Positions 17,084 to 26,324 of a DNA stretch of 39,893 nucleotides are shown here, piece by piece. Numbering within the stretch: position 1 is the stretch's first letter; each line of letters starts with the position of its first letter. Made by a program: the position numbers and the translations under genes. The stretch is taken from positions 1 to 39,893 of the forward strand of contig JAABTP010000024.1 in the NCBI GenBank assembly GCA_011389815.1, in the 5' to 3' direction. This stretch comes from Desulfobulbaceae bacterium (GTDB taxonomy: Bacteria > Desulfobacterota > Desulfobulbia > Desulfobulbales > Desulfobulbaceae). A model generated the notes under the pieces. It saw nothing but the letters and a program-made list of their open reading frames with translations, searched no databases and had not been told where the DNA came from.

Positions 17084-17266
17084 GATGTTCTATCCCTTCC
17101 TTATGGTTTCCCGGGAATATACCCCTCATCCCGGCCCTTGGGCCGGGACAACAAAATATGAAAGCCGCTTGATACTCGGCACTTTCATATGAAAAAACGT
17201 TTTGATGAGCAAGAGTAGAAGGATGGGCTGTTTTTGTCAAGAAGATTGAGAGCAAAAGGAGGGAAC

Positions 17267-17294
17267 AAAAAAGCCCATCGTTTGTAACGATGGG
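17267..17294 (-). terminator. Terminator downstream of nifA
   Basis: On the minus strand CCCATCGTT and AACGATGGG form a perfect 9-bp stem with a 3-nt loop, followed by six T residues. It lies about 160 bp beyond the nifA stop and would end the nifV-nifA transcript. Confidence 0.8.
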
Positions 17295-17314
17295 GAGTAT
17301 GTCAGGGCACTGTA

Positions 17315-17427
17315 GTAGGGGCGAATCCCTGTGTTCGTCCTTATATGATGTGTCGTAGGGGGAAACCTGTGTGTTTACCCTTGGCGTCATCCAAAAATAA
17401 AGGGCAGACACATGGGTCTGCCCCTAC
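17315..17427. repeat. GTAGGGG...CCCCTAC palindromic repeat cluster
   Basis: Begins GTAGGGGCGAATCCCTGTG and ends CATGGGTCTGCCCCTAC, with an internal GTAGGGGGAAACCTGTGTG unit. It is one of several members of this interspersed repeat in the window (also 21,828, 24,282, 24,369 and 28,244). Confidence 0.8.
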
Positions 17428-17453
17428 AGTATCTCTCGAAAAAGGGATGCCGA

Positions 17454-19103
17454 TCAATACAGGGCCGGTCGTTGCAGATTAAATTTTTTGATCCGATAGC
17501 CGATCTGACGCTGGGTAAGCCCCAGTTCACGGGCTGCACGGGCCTGCACCCAACCATGTCGTTTCAACGCTGTTTCCACCTGTTCACGCTCTAACTCCTG
17601 AAGAGAGCGGGGCGGGCTGTTTTCGCTTGTTCGCTGTTCAGGTACCTGACCCTGCATTCCCTGCATTTGCGGCGGCAGGTGTGACTCGGTCCTGTTTTGC
17701 ATAAGCCGTTCCGTTGGTGGCTGAAGAAAATAGCCAGGAAGATCATGAACAGAGAGCATATCACCTGTGGAAAGGATCACCAGCCGTTCCATCAGGTTCT
17801 GTAACTCACGGACATTTCCCGGCCAGTCATAATCAGTCATCAGGTCCAGGAATTCTGTGGTCATCCGTACCTGTTTGTCATTTCTTTTATTGCTTGATTT
17901 GAGAAAAAAGTCTGCCAACAAAGGGATATCATCTTTTCTTTTGCGGAGCGGCGGCAGTACAACAGGCACTACATTGAGTCGATAGTAGAGATCATTACGA
18001 AAGGTGCCTTCCTGCACAGCTTTTTCCAGGCTGACATTGGTTGCCGCGATGATACGGACATCCACATCAATAGTGCGATTGGAACCCAGCCGCTCAAACT
18101 GCTGTTCCTGAAGAACCCGAAGTAGTTTTGCCTGGAGGCCCAAAGGCATTTCACCGATTTCATCAAGAAACAGGGTCCCTTTATCTGCCAGCTCAAAGCG
18201 TCCTTCCCTGGTGCCGTCAGCTCCGGTAAAGGCTCCTTTTTTATGACCAAAGAGTTCGCTTTCCAAAAGGTTTTCCGGCAAGGCAGCGCAGTTGATTTTG
18301 ACAAAAGGTTTATCGCGGCGGGGGCTGGCCTCATGGATGGCCTGGGCTGCCAGTTCTTTTCCTGTGCCTGATTCCCCAAGGAGCAGAACACTGGCCCGAC
18401 TGGGAGCAACCCGCTCAATACTCCAAAAGACCTCCTGCATGGTTTTTGACTGCCCGATAATATAATGCTTTTTATGGCGGGCATGGAGGCGATCTTTAAG
18501 GCTCTGGTTTTCTGAAACCAATTTTTCCCGGTCTTTCCGGATGGCCTGGTTCAGATCAAGAAACTGGGAAATCAAGGTGGACAGTACCGTTAAAAAGCGG
18601 ACATCCTCTTCCAGGGAGGTCTCCAGGCCAAAGAGGCGATCAACACTAAGAACGCCCACAGGCTTTTCCTTCAGCAGGACAGGTACACCAATAAAGGAGA
18701 GCTTGGTCTTGCTGAACATCTGGCGGGAGCCTGTGCGGTTGAGGAAAAGAGGTTCACTGTTGATATCAGGAACAATAAAGGGCGATCCAGTACGAAAGAC
18801 CTTACCATAGATGCCCTCGTCAAGGTTGTAGATACCGCGCTGTTCTTCTTCAATACTCAGGCCGTATGAGGCCCGGATGGTTAACCTCTCCTGTTCGTCG
18901 TCCAGCAGGGTTAAGGTGGCGCGTTCCATCCGCAGGGTATCGTGGAGCACCTTGAGGATAGCAGAAAGGGCTGTATCCAGATGGACAGCAGACCCGATCA
19001 ACTTGACAATACGATATAACGCCTTGATTTCCAGAGCCTCAGTGCTTTCACTGATAAAGCTGTGGTTGGGGAAGAGGTTGGCTTCCTCTTTCTCCTTTAG
19101 CAT
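17454..19103 (-). CDS. nifA: Nif-specific sigma-54 activator NifA
   Basis: The 549-residue protein has an N-terminal GAF domain (~residues 30-185), a sigma-54 AAA+ domain with Walker A GESGTGKE (243-250), the sigma-54-contacting GAFTGA (290-295) and [20 protein letters not shown], and a Fis-type helix-turn-helix at the end ([20 protein letters not shown]). That last helix is close to NifA DNA-recognition helices, which bind TGT-N10-ACA. The linker before the DNA-binding domain has no Cys-X4-Cys pair, so it lacks the oxygen-sensing motif of rhizobial NifA, and no nifL is seen nearby. The start at 19,103 follows AGAGGAA. It lies 87 bp downstream of nifV on the same strand and faces away from nifH. 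Confidence 0.93.
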   Translation of the reverse strand: MLKEKEEANLFPNHSFISESTEALEIKALYRIVKLIGSAVHLDTALSAILKVLHDTLRMERATLTLLDDEQERLTIRASYGLSIEEEQRGIYNLDEGIYGKVFRTGSPFIVPDINSEPLFLNRTGSRQMFSKTKLSFIGVPVLLKEKPVGVLSVDRLFGLETSLEEDVRFLTVLSTLISQFLDLNQAIRKDREKLVSENQSLKDRLHARHKKHYIIGQSKTMQEVFWSIERVAPSRASVLLLGESGTGKELAAQAIHEASPRRDKPFVKINCAALPENLLESELFGHKKGAFTGADGTREGRFELADKGTLFLDEIGEMPLGLQAKLLRVLQEQQFERLGSNRTIDVDVRIIAATNVSLEKAVQEGTFRNDLYYRLNVVPVVLPPLRKRKDDIPLLADFFLKSSNKRNDKQVRMTTEFLDLMTDYDWPGNVRELQNLMERLVILSTGDMLSVHDLPGYFLQPPTERLMQNRTESHLPPQMQGMQGQVPEQRTSENSPPRSLQELEREQVETALKRHGWVQARAARELGLTQRQIGYRIKKFNLQRPALY

Positions 19104-19190
19104 GTTTTTTCCTCTCTTTCGGATGAATAAACAACTCCACCCCTTGGGGGGGTGGGGTGTTAAATTAAATTAAATGAAAATATTAGCCTG

Positions 19191-20348
19191 TCACGCCGCA
19201 AGCGGCGAGGTGTCAGACCCGGAGCTTCGCAATGAGCAGCATTCTGCGGCAAAGCGGAGAAGCTGTTCCTGGTTAAGTGTCTGACCACCAGAACGTATCC
19301 GGTTGACCAGGTTTTTGATTTGCATATCATCAAGTCGGAGCCCTGCCTGATCAAGTTGCAGCTGGACAGCTCTGGCCCCGGTTTTTTCTCCAAATCGGAG
19401 ATCTCGTGTTCCTCCAACCCGTTCTGGGGCATATGGTTCATAAATGTCTGGATTGACAGTTATGCCGTGTTGATGTAATCCGGTCTCACAGGTGAAGATG
19501 GCCGAGCCAACCAAGGGGTGGTTATCAGCAATGGTTTTTCCTGTGCTTTGTGCAACCCGTTGACAGAGTTCCGGGAGAAATTCTGGGTGATACTTTTTTT
19601 CATTCAGGATAAAGGCAAGGTAACCAACAACTTCTTCAAGACGCGAATTGCCTGCTCGTTCGCCAAGCCCCAGAACTGTGGCATCCAGACCGTTGGCTCC
19701 GGCCTCCAGGGCTGCAATGGCATTGGCCGTGGCCATGCCAAAATCATTATGGCAGTGGACTGCTATGGGAAGCGAGGCCGCCGACGTAATAGTCTGGACA
19801 AGGCGGGTCATGCCAGCTGGAGAACAGATCCCCACTGTGTCTGCCAGGCGAATGCGGCTTGCTCCGTATTGCTTGGCAATTTTTGCTGTTGCACAAAGAA
19901 AGTCGATATCCGCCCGCGAGGCGTCTTCCATGCCCACAGATACAGCAGGGATGCCTGCGGCCAGGGCCTGTTGGATTGAAGCTGCAAGGGTCGTATGTAA
20001 CCAATCCCTATCTTTTCCCAGACGTTCCTGAATATGGGCATCTGAAACCGGGACAGACAGGGCAAGGAGGTCTGGTGAGCAGACAGCGGCAAAGGTGATG
20101 TCTTCTGGCTTGCAGCGGCACCACAGGCTGAGACGGCAAGAGTCAGCAGTGCGTTTTCTGGCCTCAAGGACAAGTTTGGGAAGATAGGTGTTGAGCGGAG
20201 ATGCTATACCGAGTTCAATTTCGTCAACACCAATGCGGCAGAGTCCCTGAATAATCTCGTGCTTATCCTGATCAGTGAAAGCAACACTGGGGGTCTGCTC
20301 CCCTTCCCGAAGGGTGGAGTCAATAAGTTGAGGCTGATTGATGCGCAT
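19191..20348 (-). CDS. nifV: Homocitrate synthase NifV
   Basis: The 385-residue protein condenses acetyl-CoA and 2-oxoglutarate to homocitrate, the organic ligand of FeMo-co. The TIM barrel starts with IDSTLREGEQTPSVAF, the DRE-type signature with the catalytic Arg and metal-binding Asp. HCHNDFGMATANAIAALEAG supplies the His-X-His metal ligands, and GLGERAGNSRLEEV and GLHQHGITVNPDIYEPY are typical of NifV/isopropylmalate synthase-like enzymes. It lacks the leucine-feedback domain, and the nif position favours NifV over a leucine or lysine pathway enzyme. It is first in a minus-strand unit with nifA; the start is 622 bp from nifH. Confidence 0.93.
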   Translation of the reverse strand: MRINQPQLIDSTLREGEQTPSVAFTDQDKHEIIQGLCRIGVDEIELGIASPLNTYLPKLVLEARKRTADSCRLSLWCRCKPEDITFAAVCSPDLLALSVPVSDAHIQERLGKDRDWLHTTLAASIQQALAAGIPAVSVGMEDASRADIDFLCATAKIAKQYGASRIRLADTVGICSPAGMTRLVQTITSAASLPIAVHCHNDFGMATANAIAALEAGANGLDATVLGLGERAGNSRLEEVVGYLAFILNEKKYHPEFLPELCQRVAQSTGKTIADNHPLVGSAIFTCETGLHQHGITVNPDIYEPYAPERVGGTRDLRFGEKTGARAVQLQLDQAGLRLDDMQIKNLVNRIRSGGQTLNQEQLLRFAAECCSLRSSGSDTSPLAA

Positions 20349-20736
20349 CTGTTTGTTATAATTTGGTCGTTACGTTCAGGGAGACCACTGAATCTGGGAT
20401 ATTGGTAAAAAAAGATACAGATATGAATATCCACATCATGTGCCATTTTTGCGTTTTTCATGTCTTTGTCAGGAAGAGGTGTAAAATCAGAGTATTGGGT
20501 GATAAGGTGTTCGTTTTTAACTGATCAATAAAGGAGATGAAGTTTACAATATTGGATTCTTTGCTCGTGAGATGCACATAAATGTAAGGAGAGGTGCGAA
20601 GAAATGTTGCGGAGGTGGTGTGAAAATTTATGCCTTGATCTGTTCGACTGTTATGTTTGCCGATCTTTTTCTTAATTGCGATTTCCCAACGATTGCAAGG
20701 CTGATTTGTTACAAAAAGGTATATTGAGGTTCTGAT
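20349..20736. other. nifV-nifH divergent intergenic region, distal part
   Basis: AT-rich, without a gene I can support. It must hold the nifV promoter; I found no convincing sigma-54 element on the minus strand. Confidence 0.6.
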
Positions 20737-20752
20737 TGTAAACAATATGACA
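20737..20752. promoter_or_regulatory. NifA upstream activating sequence
   Basis: TGTAAACAATATGACA is an exact TGT-N10-ACA site. It is centred about 115 bp upstream of the nifH -12 element, the usual distance for NifA binding and DNA looping. Confidence 0.8.
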
Positions 20753-20847
20753 AAAAGGTTTTCAAATAAAAAGGTCACGTTGTGGTATGTAGCGATTTCT
20801 CTCTTTTAGTTTATTGATATTAAACAATATAAAAAATATATCCCGAA

Positions 20848-20862
20848 CGGCACACCGTTTGC
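20848..20862 (+). promoter_or_regulatory. Sigma-54 (-24/-12) promoter of nifH
   Basis: CGGCACACCGTTTGC has GG-N10-GC and matches TGGCAC-N5-TTGC except for its first base. It would place the transcript start near 20,874, about 95 bases before the nifH ATG. Confidence 0.88.
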
Positions 20863-20912
20863 TTAAGAGAGGATAACATCAATACAAAGATGTTCATAAT
20901 GCAAATGATTAA

Positions 20913-21794
<882 letters not shown>

Positions 21795-21827
21795 TCTTCC
21801 CTGTTAAAGCGAATAAATAATGCATAT

Positions 21828-21855
21828 GTAAGGGCACGGTACGCCGTGCCCTTAC
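21828..21855. repeat. Palindromic repeat in the nifH-nifI1 spacer
   Basis: GTAAGGGCACGG and CCGTGCCCTTAC form a perfect 12-bp stem with a 4-nt loop. It belongs to the same GTAGGGG-type repeat family as the elements between nifD and nifK. In RNA it could stabilise the abundant nifH message or attenuate read-through. Confidence 0.85.
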
Positions 21856-21886
21856 GAACAAAGAAATATTCAGGAGAATAAACATC

Positions 21887-22231
21887 ATGTTAATGATCAG
21901 AGCTATCGTCAGACCAGAAAAATCCGACGAAATTCTTGCTGCCCTCATGGATGCTGGCTTTCCGGCGGTTACTAAATACTCTGTTGCTGGTCGTGGTAAA
22001 CAACGCGGTATTAAAATCGGCGATATCACTTACGATGAAATTCCCAAGATGATGCTCATGTCCGTAGTTCGGGACGAAGATAAAGATTTTGTCATCCAGA
22101 CTATCATGGAAACCGCCAGGACTTCTGAAAAGGGTGCCTTTGGTGACGGTAAGATCTTTGTCAGCGAGGTTGAGGAAGTCTACACCATCAGTTCCGGCGT
22201 CAAAGAAGGAGTTGTTGAGGAGGCCGCATAA
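21887..22231 (+). CDS. nifI1: Nitrogenase PII-like regulator NifI1
   Basis: The 114-residue PII (GlnB-like) protein begins MLMIRAIVRPEKSDEILAAL and contains FPAVTKYSVAGRGKQRGIKI, the NifI1 form of the T-loop entry. GDGKIFVSEVEEVYTISSG is the PII C-terminal signature. In methanogens the NifI1-NifI2 pair binds NifDK when ammonium is available and 2-oxoglutarate is low, blocking NifH docking; the same role is inferred here. There is no Tyr51-type uridylylation loop of GlnB. Its TAA overlaps the ATG of nifI2 by one base. Confidence 0.93.
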   Translation: MLMIRAIVRPEKSDEILAALMDAGFPAVTKYSVAGRGKQRGIKIGDITYDEIPKMMLMSVVRDEDKDFVIQTIMETARTSEKGAFGDGKIFVSEVEEVYTISSGVKEGVVEEAA

Positions 22232-22605
22232 TGAAAGAAGTCATCGCTGTGGTACGCATCAATATGATGAACCAGACCAAGAAGGCCTTAAGCGATGCCG
22301 GGGTTGACTCTTATTTTGTCCGCGAGGCGCAAGGCCGGGGCAAAGGATTTGCCAATCCTAAGGTACTTGAAGGGGTCGATGAAGGCTACGAAGAAGCGGC
22401 AGCTGTGCTGGGAGAAAAAGGAAAACTCTATCCCAAGCGAGTAGTGACCGTGGTGGTTGAAGACGAGAAAGTGGATGAGGTTGTGCAAGCAATCATTGCA
22501 CCCAATAAAACCGGGAAACCTGGTGACGGCAAGATATTTGTCGTGCCAGTGGCTGATTCTATCCGGGTTCGAACCGGTGAGACAGGTGAAGCAGCTATCG
22601 TCTGA
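22231..22605 (+). CDS. nifI2: Nitrogenase PII-like regulator NifI2
   Basis: The 124-residue PII-like protein starts MKEVIAVVRINMMNQTKKAL, has YFVREAQGRGKGF ahead of the variable T-loop, then LYPKRVVTVVVEDEKVDEVV and GDGKIFVVPVADSIRVRTGE. The longer T-loop region (FANPKVLEGVDEGYEEAAAV) is typical of NifI2 compared with NifI1. It forms a hetero-oligomer with NifI1. The start overlaps the nifI1 stop (TAATG), giving translational coupling and equal amounts of the two subunits. Confidence 0.92.
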   Translation: MKEVIAVVRINMMNQTKKALSDAGVDSYFVREAQGRGKGFANPKVLEGVDEGYEEAAAVLGEKGKLYPKRVVTVVVEDEKVDEVVQAIIAPNKTGKPGDGKIFVVPVADSIRVRTGETGEAAIV

Positions 22606-22634
22606 ACCTGAACAGGAATTTTGAGGAGAACAAT

Positions 22635-24278
22635 ATGGGAGCAGCAGAAAAGCTGGTGCAGTGGGATCCCACCGACATAAAAGCGGAACTTATTAAGAAA
22701 TATCCGCCCAAGGTGGCCCGTAAACGCGCCAAGCAGATAATGATCAATGAGGCCCTGGAGAACGGCACGCCGGAGATTACGGCCAATGTTCGTACCATCC
22801 CAGGCATCATCACCATGCGTGGCTGTACCTACGCTGGTTGTAAGGGCGTTATTATGGGGCCAACCCGTGATATCGTCAACCTGGTCCATGGGCCGATTGG
22901 ATGTAGCTTTTACGCTTGGTTGACCCGAAGAAATCAAACCGATCCGGGGCCGGAAGGACCGGATGGTGAGAACTTTATGACCTATGCGTTTTCAACCGAT
23001 ATGCAGGATCAGGATATTATTTTCGGTGGAGAAAAGAAGCTGGCTACAGCCATTCAGGAAGCCTATGATCTGTTTCATCCGAAATCCATCGCCGTGTTTG
23101 CAACCTGCCCTGTGGGGTTGATTGGCGATGATATTCATACGGTTTCCAAACAGATGAAGGAAAAATTCGGCGACTGTAATGTCTATGCCTTCAGCTGTGA
23201 AGGCTATAAAGGGGTTTCGCAGTCAGCAGGCCATCATATTGCTAATAACCAGGTTTTCCGTCACATTGTGGGCGAGAACGACGAGCCGGTTGAGGGCGAG
23301 TATAAAATTAACCTGCTGGGTGAGTACAACATCGGTGGTGATGGCTTTGAGATTGATCGGATCTTTAAAAAATGTGGGATTACTAATATCTCCACCTTCT
23401 CAGGGAACTCCACCTATAACCAGTTTGCCACGGCCCATCAGGCTGATCTGAATGCGGTTATGTGTCATCGCTCTATCAACTATGTGGCTGACATGTTGGA
23501 AACCAAGTTCGGTATTCCCTGGGTTAAAGTGAACTTTATTGGTGCTAACGCCACAGCCAAGTCCTTGCGTAAGATTGCCGCCTATTTTGAAGATCAGAAA
23601 TTGATTGATAAAGTTGAAGCAGTCATTGCTGAGGAAATGCCCGAAGTTGAGGCAGCAGCCAAAGAAGCACAGGCTCACACTGATGGTAAGACCGCCATGA
23701 TGTTTGTGGGTGGTTCCAGGGCCCATCATTACCAGGAACTGTTCAACGAACTGGGCATGAAGACCATCTCGGCTGGCTACGAGTTCGCCCACCGTGATGA
23801 CTACGAGGGACGTCGGGTTCTGCCTTTTATCAAGATAGATGCAGACAGCCGGAACATTGAGGAGATTGAGGTTGAGGCCGACGAGACCCGCTACAATCCC
23901 CGCAAGACCGAAGAGGCCATGAAGGTGCTGAAAGAAAAGGGCGTGAAGTTTAAAGATTACGAAGGTCTTGCCCCGGATATGGACGAGGGTACCCTGATTA
24001 TTGATGACCTGAATCAGTACGAAGCTGAGAAACTGGTTGAACTGATGAAGCCGGATATCTTTTGCGCTGGTATTAAAGAGAAATTCTCTATCCAGAAGCT
24101 GGGTGTGCCCATGAAGCAGCTGCACAGCTATGATTCCGGCGGTCCTTATGCCGGATTCAAAGGCGCAATCAACTTTTATCAGGAGATTGATCGACTGGTA
24201 AGCAGCAAGGTCTGGAGTTACATGAAGGCTCCGTGGCAGGATAATCCGCAGCTTTCCGGAACCTTTGTCTGGGAATAA
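22635..24278 (+). CDS. nifD: Nitrogenase MoFe protein alpha chain NifD
   Basis: The 547-residue subunit carries FeMo-co and half of the P-cluster ligands. P-cluster cysteines appear in RGCTYAGCKG, HGPIGCSFYAWL and FATCPVGLIGDD. The FeMo-co Cys lies in AVMCHRSINYVADML (equivalent to Cys275 of Azotobacter) and the His in QLHSYDSGGPYAGFKG (equivalent to His442). The protein is longer than the ~480-residue proteobacterial form, with an extra segment around residues 360-480 as in anaerobe-type NifD. The Gly-Pro-rich NQTDPGPEGPDG loop is present. GAGGAGAACAAT precedes the ATG. It follows nifI2 by 29 bp; nifK is separated by a repeat-filled 175-bp spacer. Confidence 0.97.
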   Translation: MGAAEKLVQWDPTDIKAELIKKYPPKVARKRAKQIMINEALENGTPEITANVRTIPGIITMRGCTYAGCKGVIMGPTRDIVNLVHGPIGCSFYAWLTRRNQTDPGPEGPDGENFMTYAFSTDMQDQDIIFGGEKKLATAIQEAYDLFHPKSIAVFATCPVGLIGDDIHTVSKQMKEKFGDCNVYAFSCEGYKGVSQSAGHHIANNQVFRHIVGENDEPVEGEYKINLLGEYNIGGDGFEIDRIFKKCGITNISTFSGNSTYNQFATAHQADLNAVMCHRSINYVADMLETKFGIPWVKVNFIGANATAKSLRKIAAYFEDQKLIDKVEAVIAEEMPEVEAAAKEAQAHTDGKTAMMFVGGSRAHHYQELFNELGMKTISAGYEFAHRDDYEGRRVLPFIKIDADSRNIEEIEVEADETRYNPRKTEEAMKVLKEKGVKFKDYEGLAPDMDEGTLIIDDLNQYEAEKLVELMKPDIFCAGIKEKFSIQKLGVPMKQLHSYDSGGPYAGFKGAINFYQEIDRLVSSKVWSYMKAPWQDNPQLSGTFVWE

Positions 24279-24281
24279 TCT

Positions 24282-24430
24282 GTAGGGGTAGACCTGTGTG
24301 TCTACCCATTATGCAAACAGGGCGAACACATAGGTTCGGCCCCTACAACCCATACGCGGAAATAATTCGTAGGGGCAGGTCCCCGTGCCTGCCCGGTATA
24401 ATCAGGGCGAACACAGGGATTCGCCCCTAC
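24282..24430. repeat. Two GTAGGGG...CCCCTAC repeats in the nifD-nifK spacer
   Basis: The first element runs from GTAGGGGTAGACCTGTGTG at 24,282 to CCCCTAC at 24,346, the second from 24,369 to 24,430. Ends are inverted and the interiors contain CAGGGCGAACACA-type units, as in the cluster at 17,315. They fill most of the spacer between nifD and nifK and would fold into long RNA hairpins. Confidence 0.85.
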
Positions 24431-24453
24431 ATAAGAATACGAGGTAACACAGG

Positions 24454-25827
24454 ATGTTATTACGACATACCCCCAAAGAAATCAGCGAGCGCAAGGGCCT
24501 GACCATTAACCCGGCCAAGACCTGCCAGCCTATCGGTGCCATGTATGCGGCTCTGGGCATCCACGGATGTCTGCCCCATAGTCACGGTTCCCAGGGCTGT
24601 TGCGCTTATCATCGTTCAACCCTGACCCGGCATTATAAAGAGCCTATTTCTGCCGGAACCAGCTCCTTTACCGAAGGTGCATCTGTTTTCGGTGGTCAGG
24701 CCAACCTGACTCAGGCCTTTAACAATATTTTTAACGTTTATAATCCAGAGATCGTAGCAGTCCATACCACTTGTCTGTCTGAAACCATTGGTGATGACCT
24801 GCCTCAGATCCGCAAGAAGGCGATTAAGGAAGGCAAAATTCCTGAAGGCAAACACGTTATCGGTGCTTCTACGCCAAGTTATGTTGGCTCCCATGTAACG
24901 GGTTTTTCCAACATGGTCAAAGCCATGACCGAGCTGGCCGAGCCCACAGGAAAAAAGAACGGCAAGGTCAACCTGATCCCTGGTTGGGTTGAGCCCTGTG
25001 ATATGGAAGAGCTGAAGCGTATCACCGATCTGATGGGTGTTTCCACCATCATGTTCCCTGATACCTCTGGCGTCCTGAACACCCCTCTGACCGGCGAGTA
25101 TAAAATGTTCCCGGCAGGTGGTACCACCATTGCTGAATTGCAGTCCACTGCTGATTCAACCGGTACCCTGGCCTTGGGCGAGTGGTGTTCTGCCGATGCG
25201 GCCCGTCAGCTGGATAAGCAGTATAAGGTACCCTGCACAGTGCTGGATATGCCCTTTGGCCTGAAAGCGACAGATCGCTTCATTGAGGCTCTGCGTACCT
25301 TGGCTGGTGTTAATGTGCCTGAAGAAGTCATGACCGAGCGTGGTCAGCTGGTGGACCTCATCTCTGATATGCACCAGTATTTTTACAATAAAAAGGTGGC
25401 ACTGGTTGGTGACCCGGATCAACTCATCGCTATGACCGAGTTCCTGGTGTCCATTGATATGTGTCCGGTTCACGTTGTTACCGGTACTCCGGGCAAGAAG
25501 TTTGAGAAGCGGATCAGGGAAATCACGGCAGACATGCCGTATGAGGTAAATGTCAAGGCCAAAGGCGACTTTTTCCTCGTCCATCAGTGGATGAAGAACG
25601 AGCCGGTTGATTTGCTGATCAGCAACACCTACGGCAAGTACATTGCCCGTGACGAAGACGTACCTTTTGTTCGCTGGGGCTTCCCCATCCTGGATCGTCA
25701 GGGACATCAGTATTTCCCTACGGTGGGCTATAAAGGCGGCCTGCGCCTGCTGGAGAAGATACTGACCGCCCTGCTTGATCGGAAGGATCGGGACGATACG
25801 GAAATGAAATTCGAGCTGGTGCTGTAG
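24454..25827 (+). CDS. nifK: Nitrogenase MoFe protein beta chain NifK
   Basis: The 457-residue subunit completes the P-cluster with cysteines in AKTCQPIGAMYAALGIHGCL, SHGSQGCCAYHRST and VHTTCLSETIGDD; the Ser next to the last Cys is conserved. It lacks the ~50-residue N-terminal extension of Azotobacter and Klebsiella NifK, which is typical of the anaerobe-type enzyme. GQANLTQAFNNIF and GWVEPCDMEELKRI are characteristic of NifK. The gene ends with TAG. No nifE, nifN or nifB follows in the window, so cofactor assembly genes must lie elsewhere. Confidence 0.97.
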   Translation: MLLRHTPKEISERKGLTINPAKTCQPIGAMYAALGIHGCLPHSHGSQGCCAYHRSTLTRHYKEPISAGTSSFTEGASVFGGQANLTQAFNNIFNVYNPEIVAVHTTCLSETIGDDLPQIRKKAIKEGKIPEGKHVIGASTPSYVGSHVTGFSNMVKAMTELAEPTGKKNGKVNLIPGWVEPCDMEELKRITDLMGVSTIMFPDTSGVLNTPLTGEYKMFPAGGTTIAELQSTADSTGTLALGEWCSADAARQLDKQYKVPCTVLDMPFGLKATDRFIEALRTLAGVNVPEEVMTERGQLVDLISDMHQYFYNKKVALVGDPDQLIAMTEFLVSIDMCPVHVVTGTPGKKFEKRIREITADMPYEVNVKAKGDFFLVHQWMKNEPVDLLISNTYGKYIARDEDVPFVRWGFPILDRQGHQYFPTVGYKGGLRLLEKILTALLDRKDRDDTEMKFELVL

Positions 25828-25875
25828 AAACCGTGCTGTACAGGATGTAAAGAGAGGAAGAACAGGAAGGAATTG

Positions 25876-25904
25876 TGGCGGGGCCGGGAGGCTCCGCCAT
25901 TTTT
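25876..25904 (+). terminator. Terminator after nifK
   Basis: TGGCGG and CCGCCA form a 6-bp GC-rich stem around a GGCCGGGAGG-containing loop, followed by TTTTT and a second T-run. A related sequence occurs at 32,358-32,388. Confidence 0.75.
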
Positions 25905-25949
25905 GCTTTTTGGACTAAGATTCTTTCGCCAAAACAAGGATGCCAGCAC

Positions 25950-26096
25950 TTATTGAGAAGTTACCTTCACTTCTGCAGTCATGTCATCAATTGCTGAAAT
26001 AAACTGTAGATAACGTTGATTCGCCTCCGATAATACCTCCGGGCGTCCCAAAGTCTGTCTGACCACGCTGTCATGAGGGTTGTCCGCTGTGCTCAT
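25950..26096 (-). CDS. Small ORF, possible Rpn-family N-terminal remnant
   Basis: A 48-residue frame, MSTADNPHDSVVRQTLGRPE then VLSEANQRYLQFISAIDDMT. The first half (NPHDS..RQ..GRPE) resembles the conserved start of Rpn/YhgA-type nucleases, which continue for about 250 residues more; here the rest is absent. It may be a remnant or an independent small protein. It faces away from the DGR. Confidence 0.35.
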   Translation of the reverse strand: MSTADNPHDSVVRQTLGRPEVLSEANQRYLQFISAIDDMTAEVKVTSQ

Positions 26097-26216
26097 AGGA
26101 AAAATATAACCTTTGTCGTGATATTTTGTGCAACCTGGTCTTTCAGGCGGATTACTCGACCAAGGTTCCTCGCCCCTGTTTTCTTTTTCTGTATTGGTTC
26201 AAAAAAATATATTTGT

Positions 26217-26245
26217 TTGACTGCCGTGAATCCTTGAAATATAAT
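26217..26245 (+). promoter_or_regulatory. Sigma-70-type promoter of the DGR target gene
   Basis: TTGACT, 17 bp, TATAAT: one mismatch from consensus with ideal spacing. Transcription would begin near 26,252, about 73 bases before the ATG at 26,325, which has GGAGGAGG in front. Confidence 0.8.
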
Positions 26246-26324
26246 ATTTTTAATACATAGTGTCATGTAGTAATATTTGTTAAATGGTGCGGGATAACGA
26301 GAAGGAACGGAGGAGGAAAAATAT

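Noticed and set aside
20431-20445. Sigma-54 promoter for nifV on minus
   Set aside because: TGGCAC is present at the -24 position but the -12 GC is missing (reads GTGG).
23400-24125. 241-codon minus ORF in nifD
   Set aside because: Antisense shadow of nifD.
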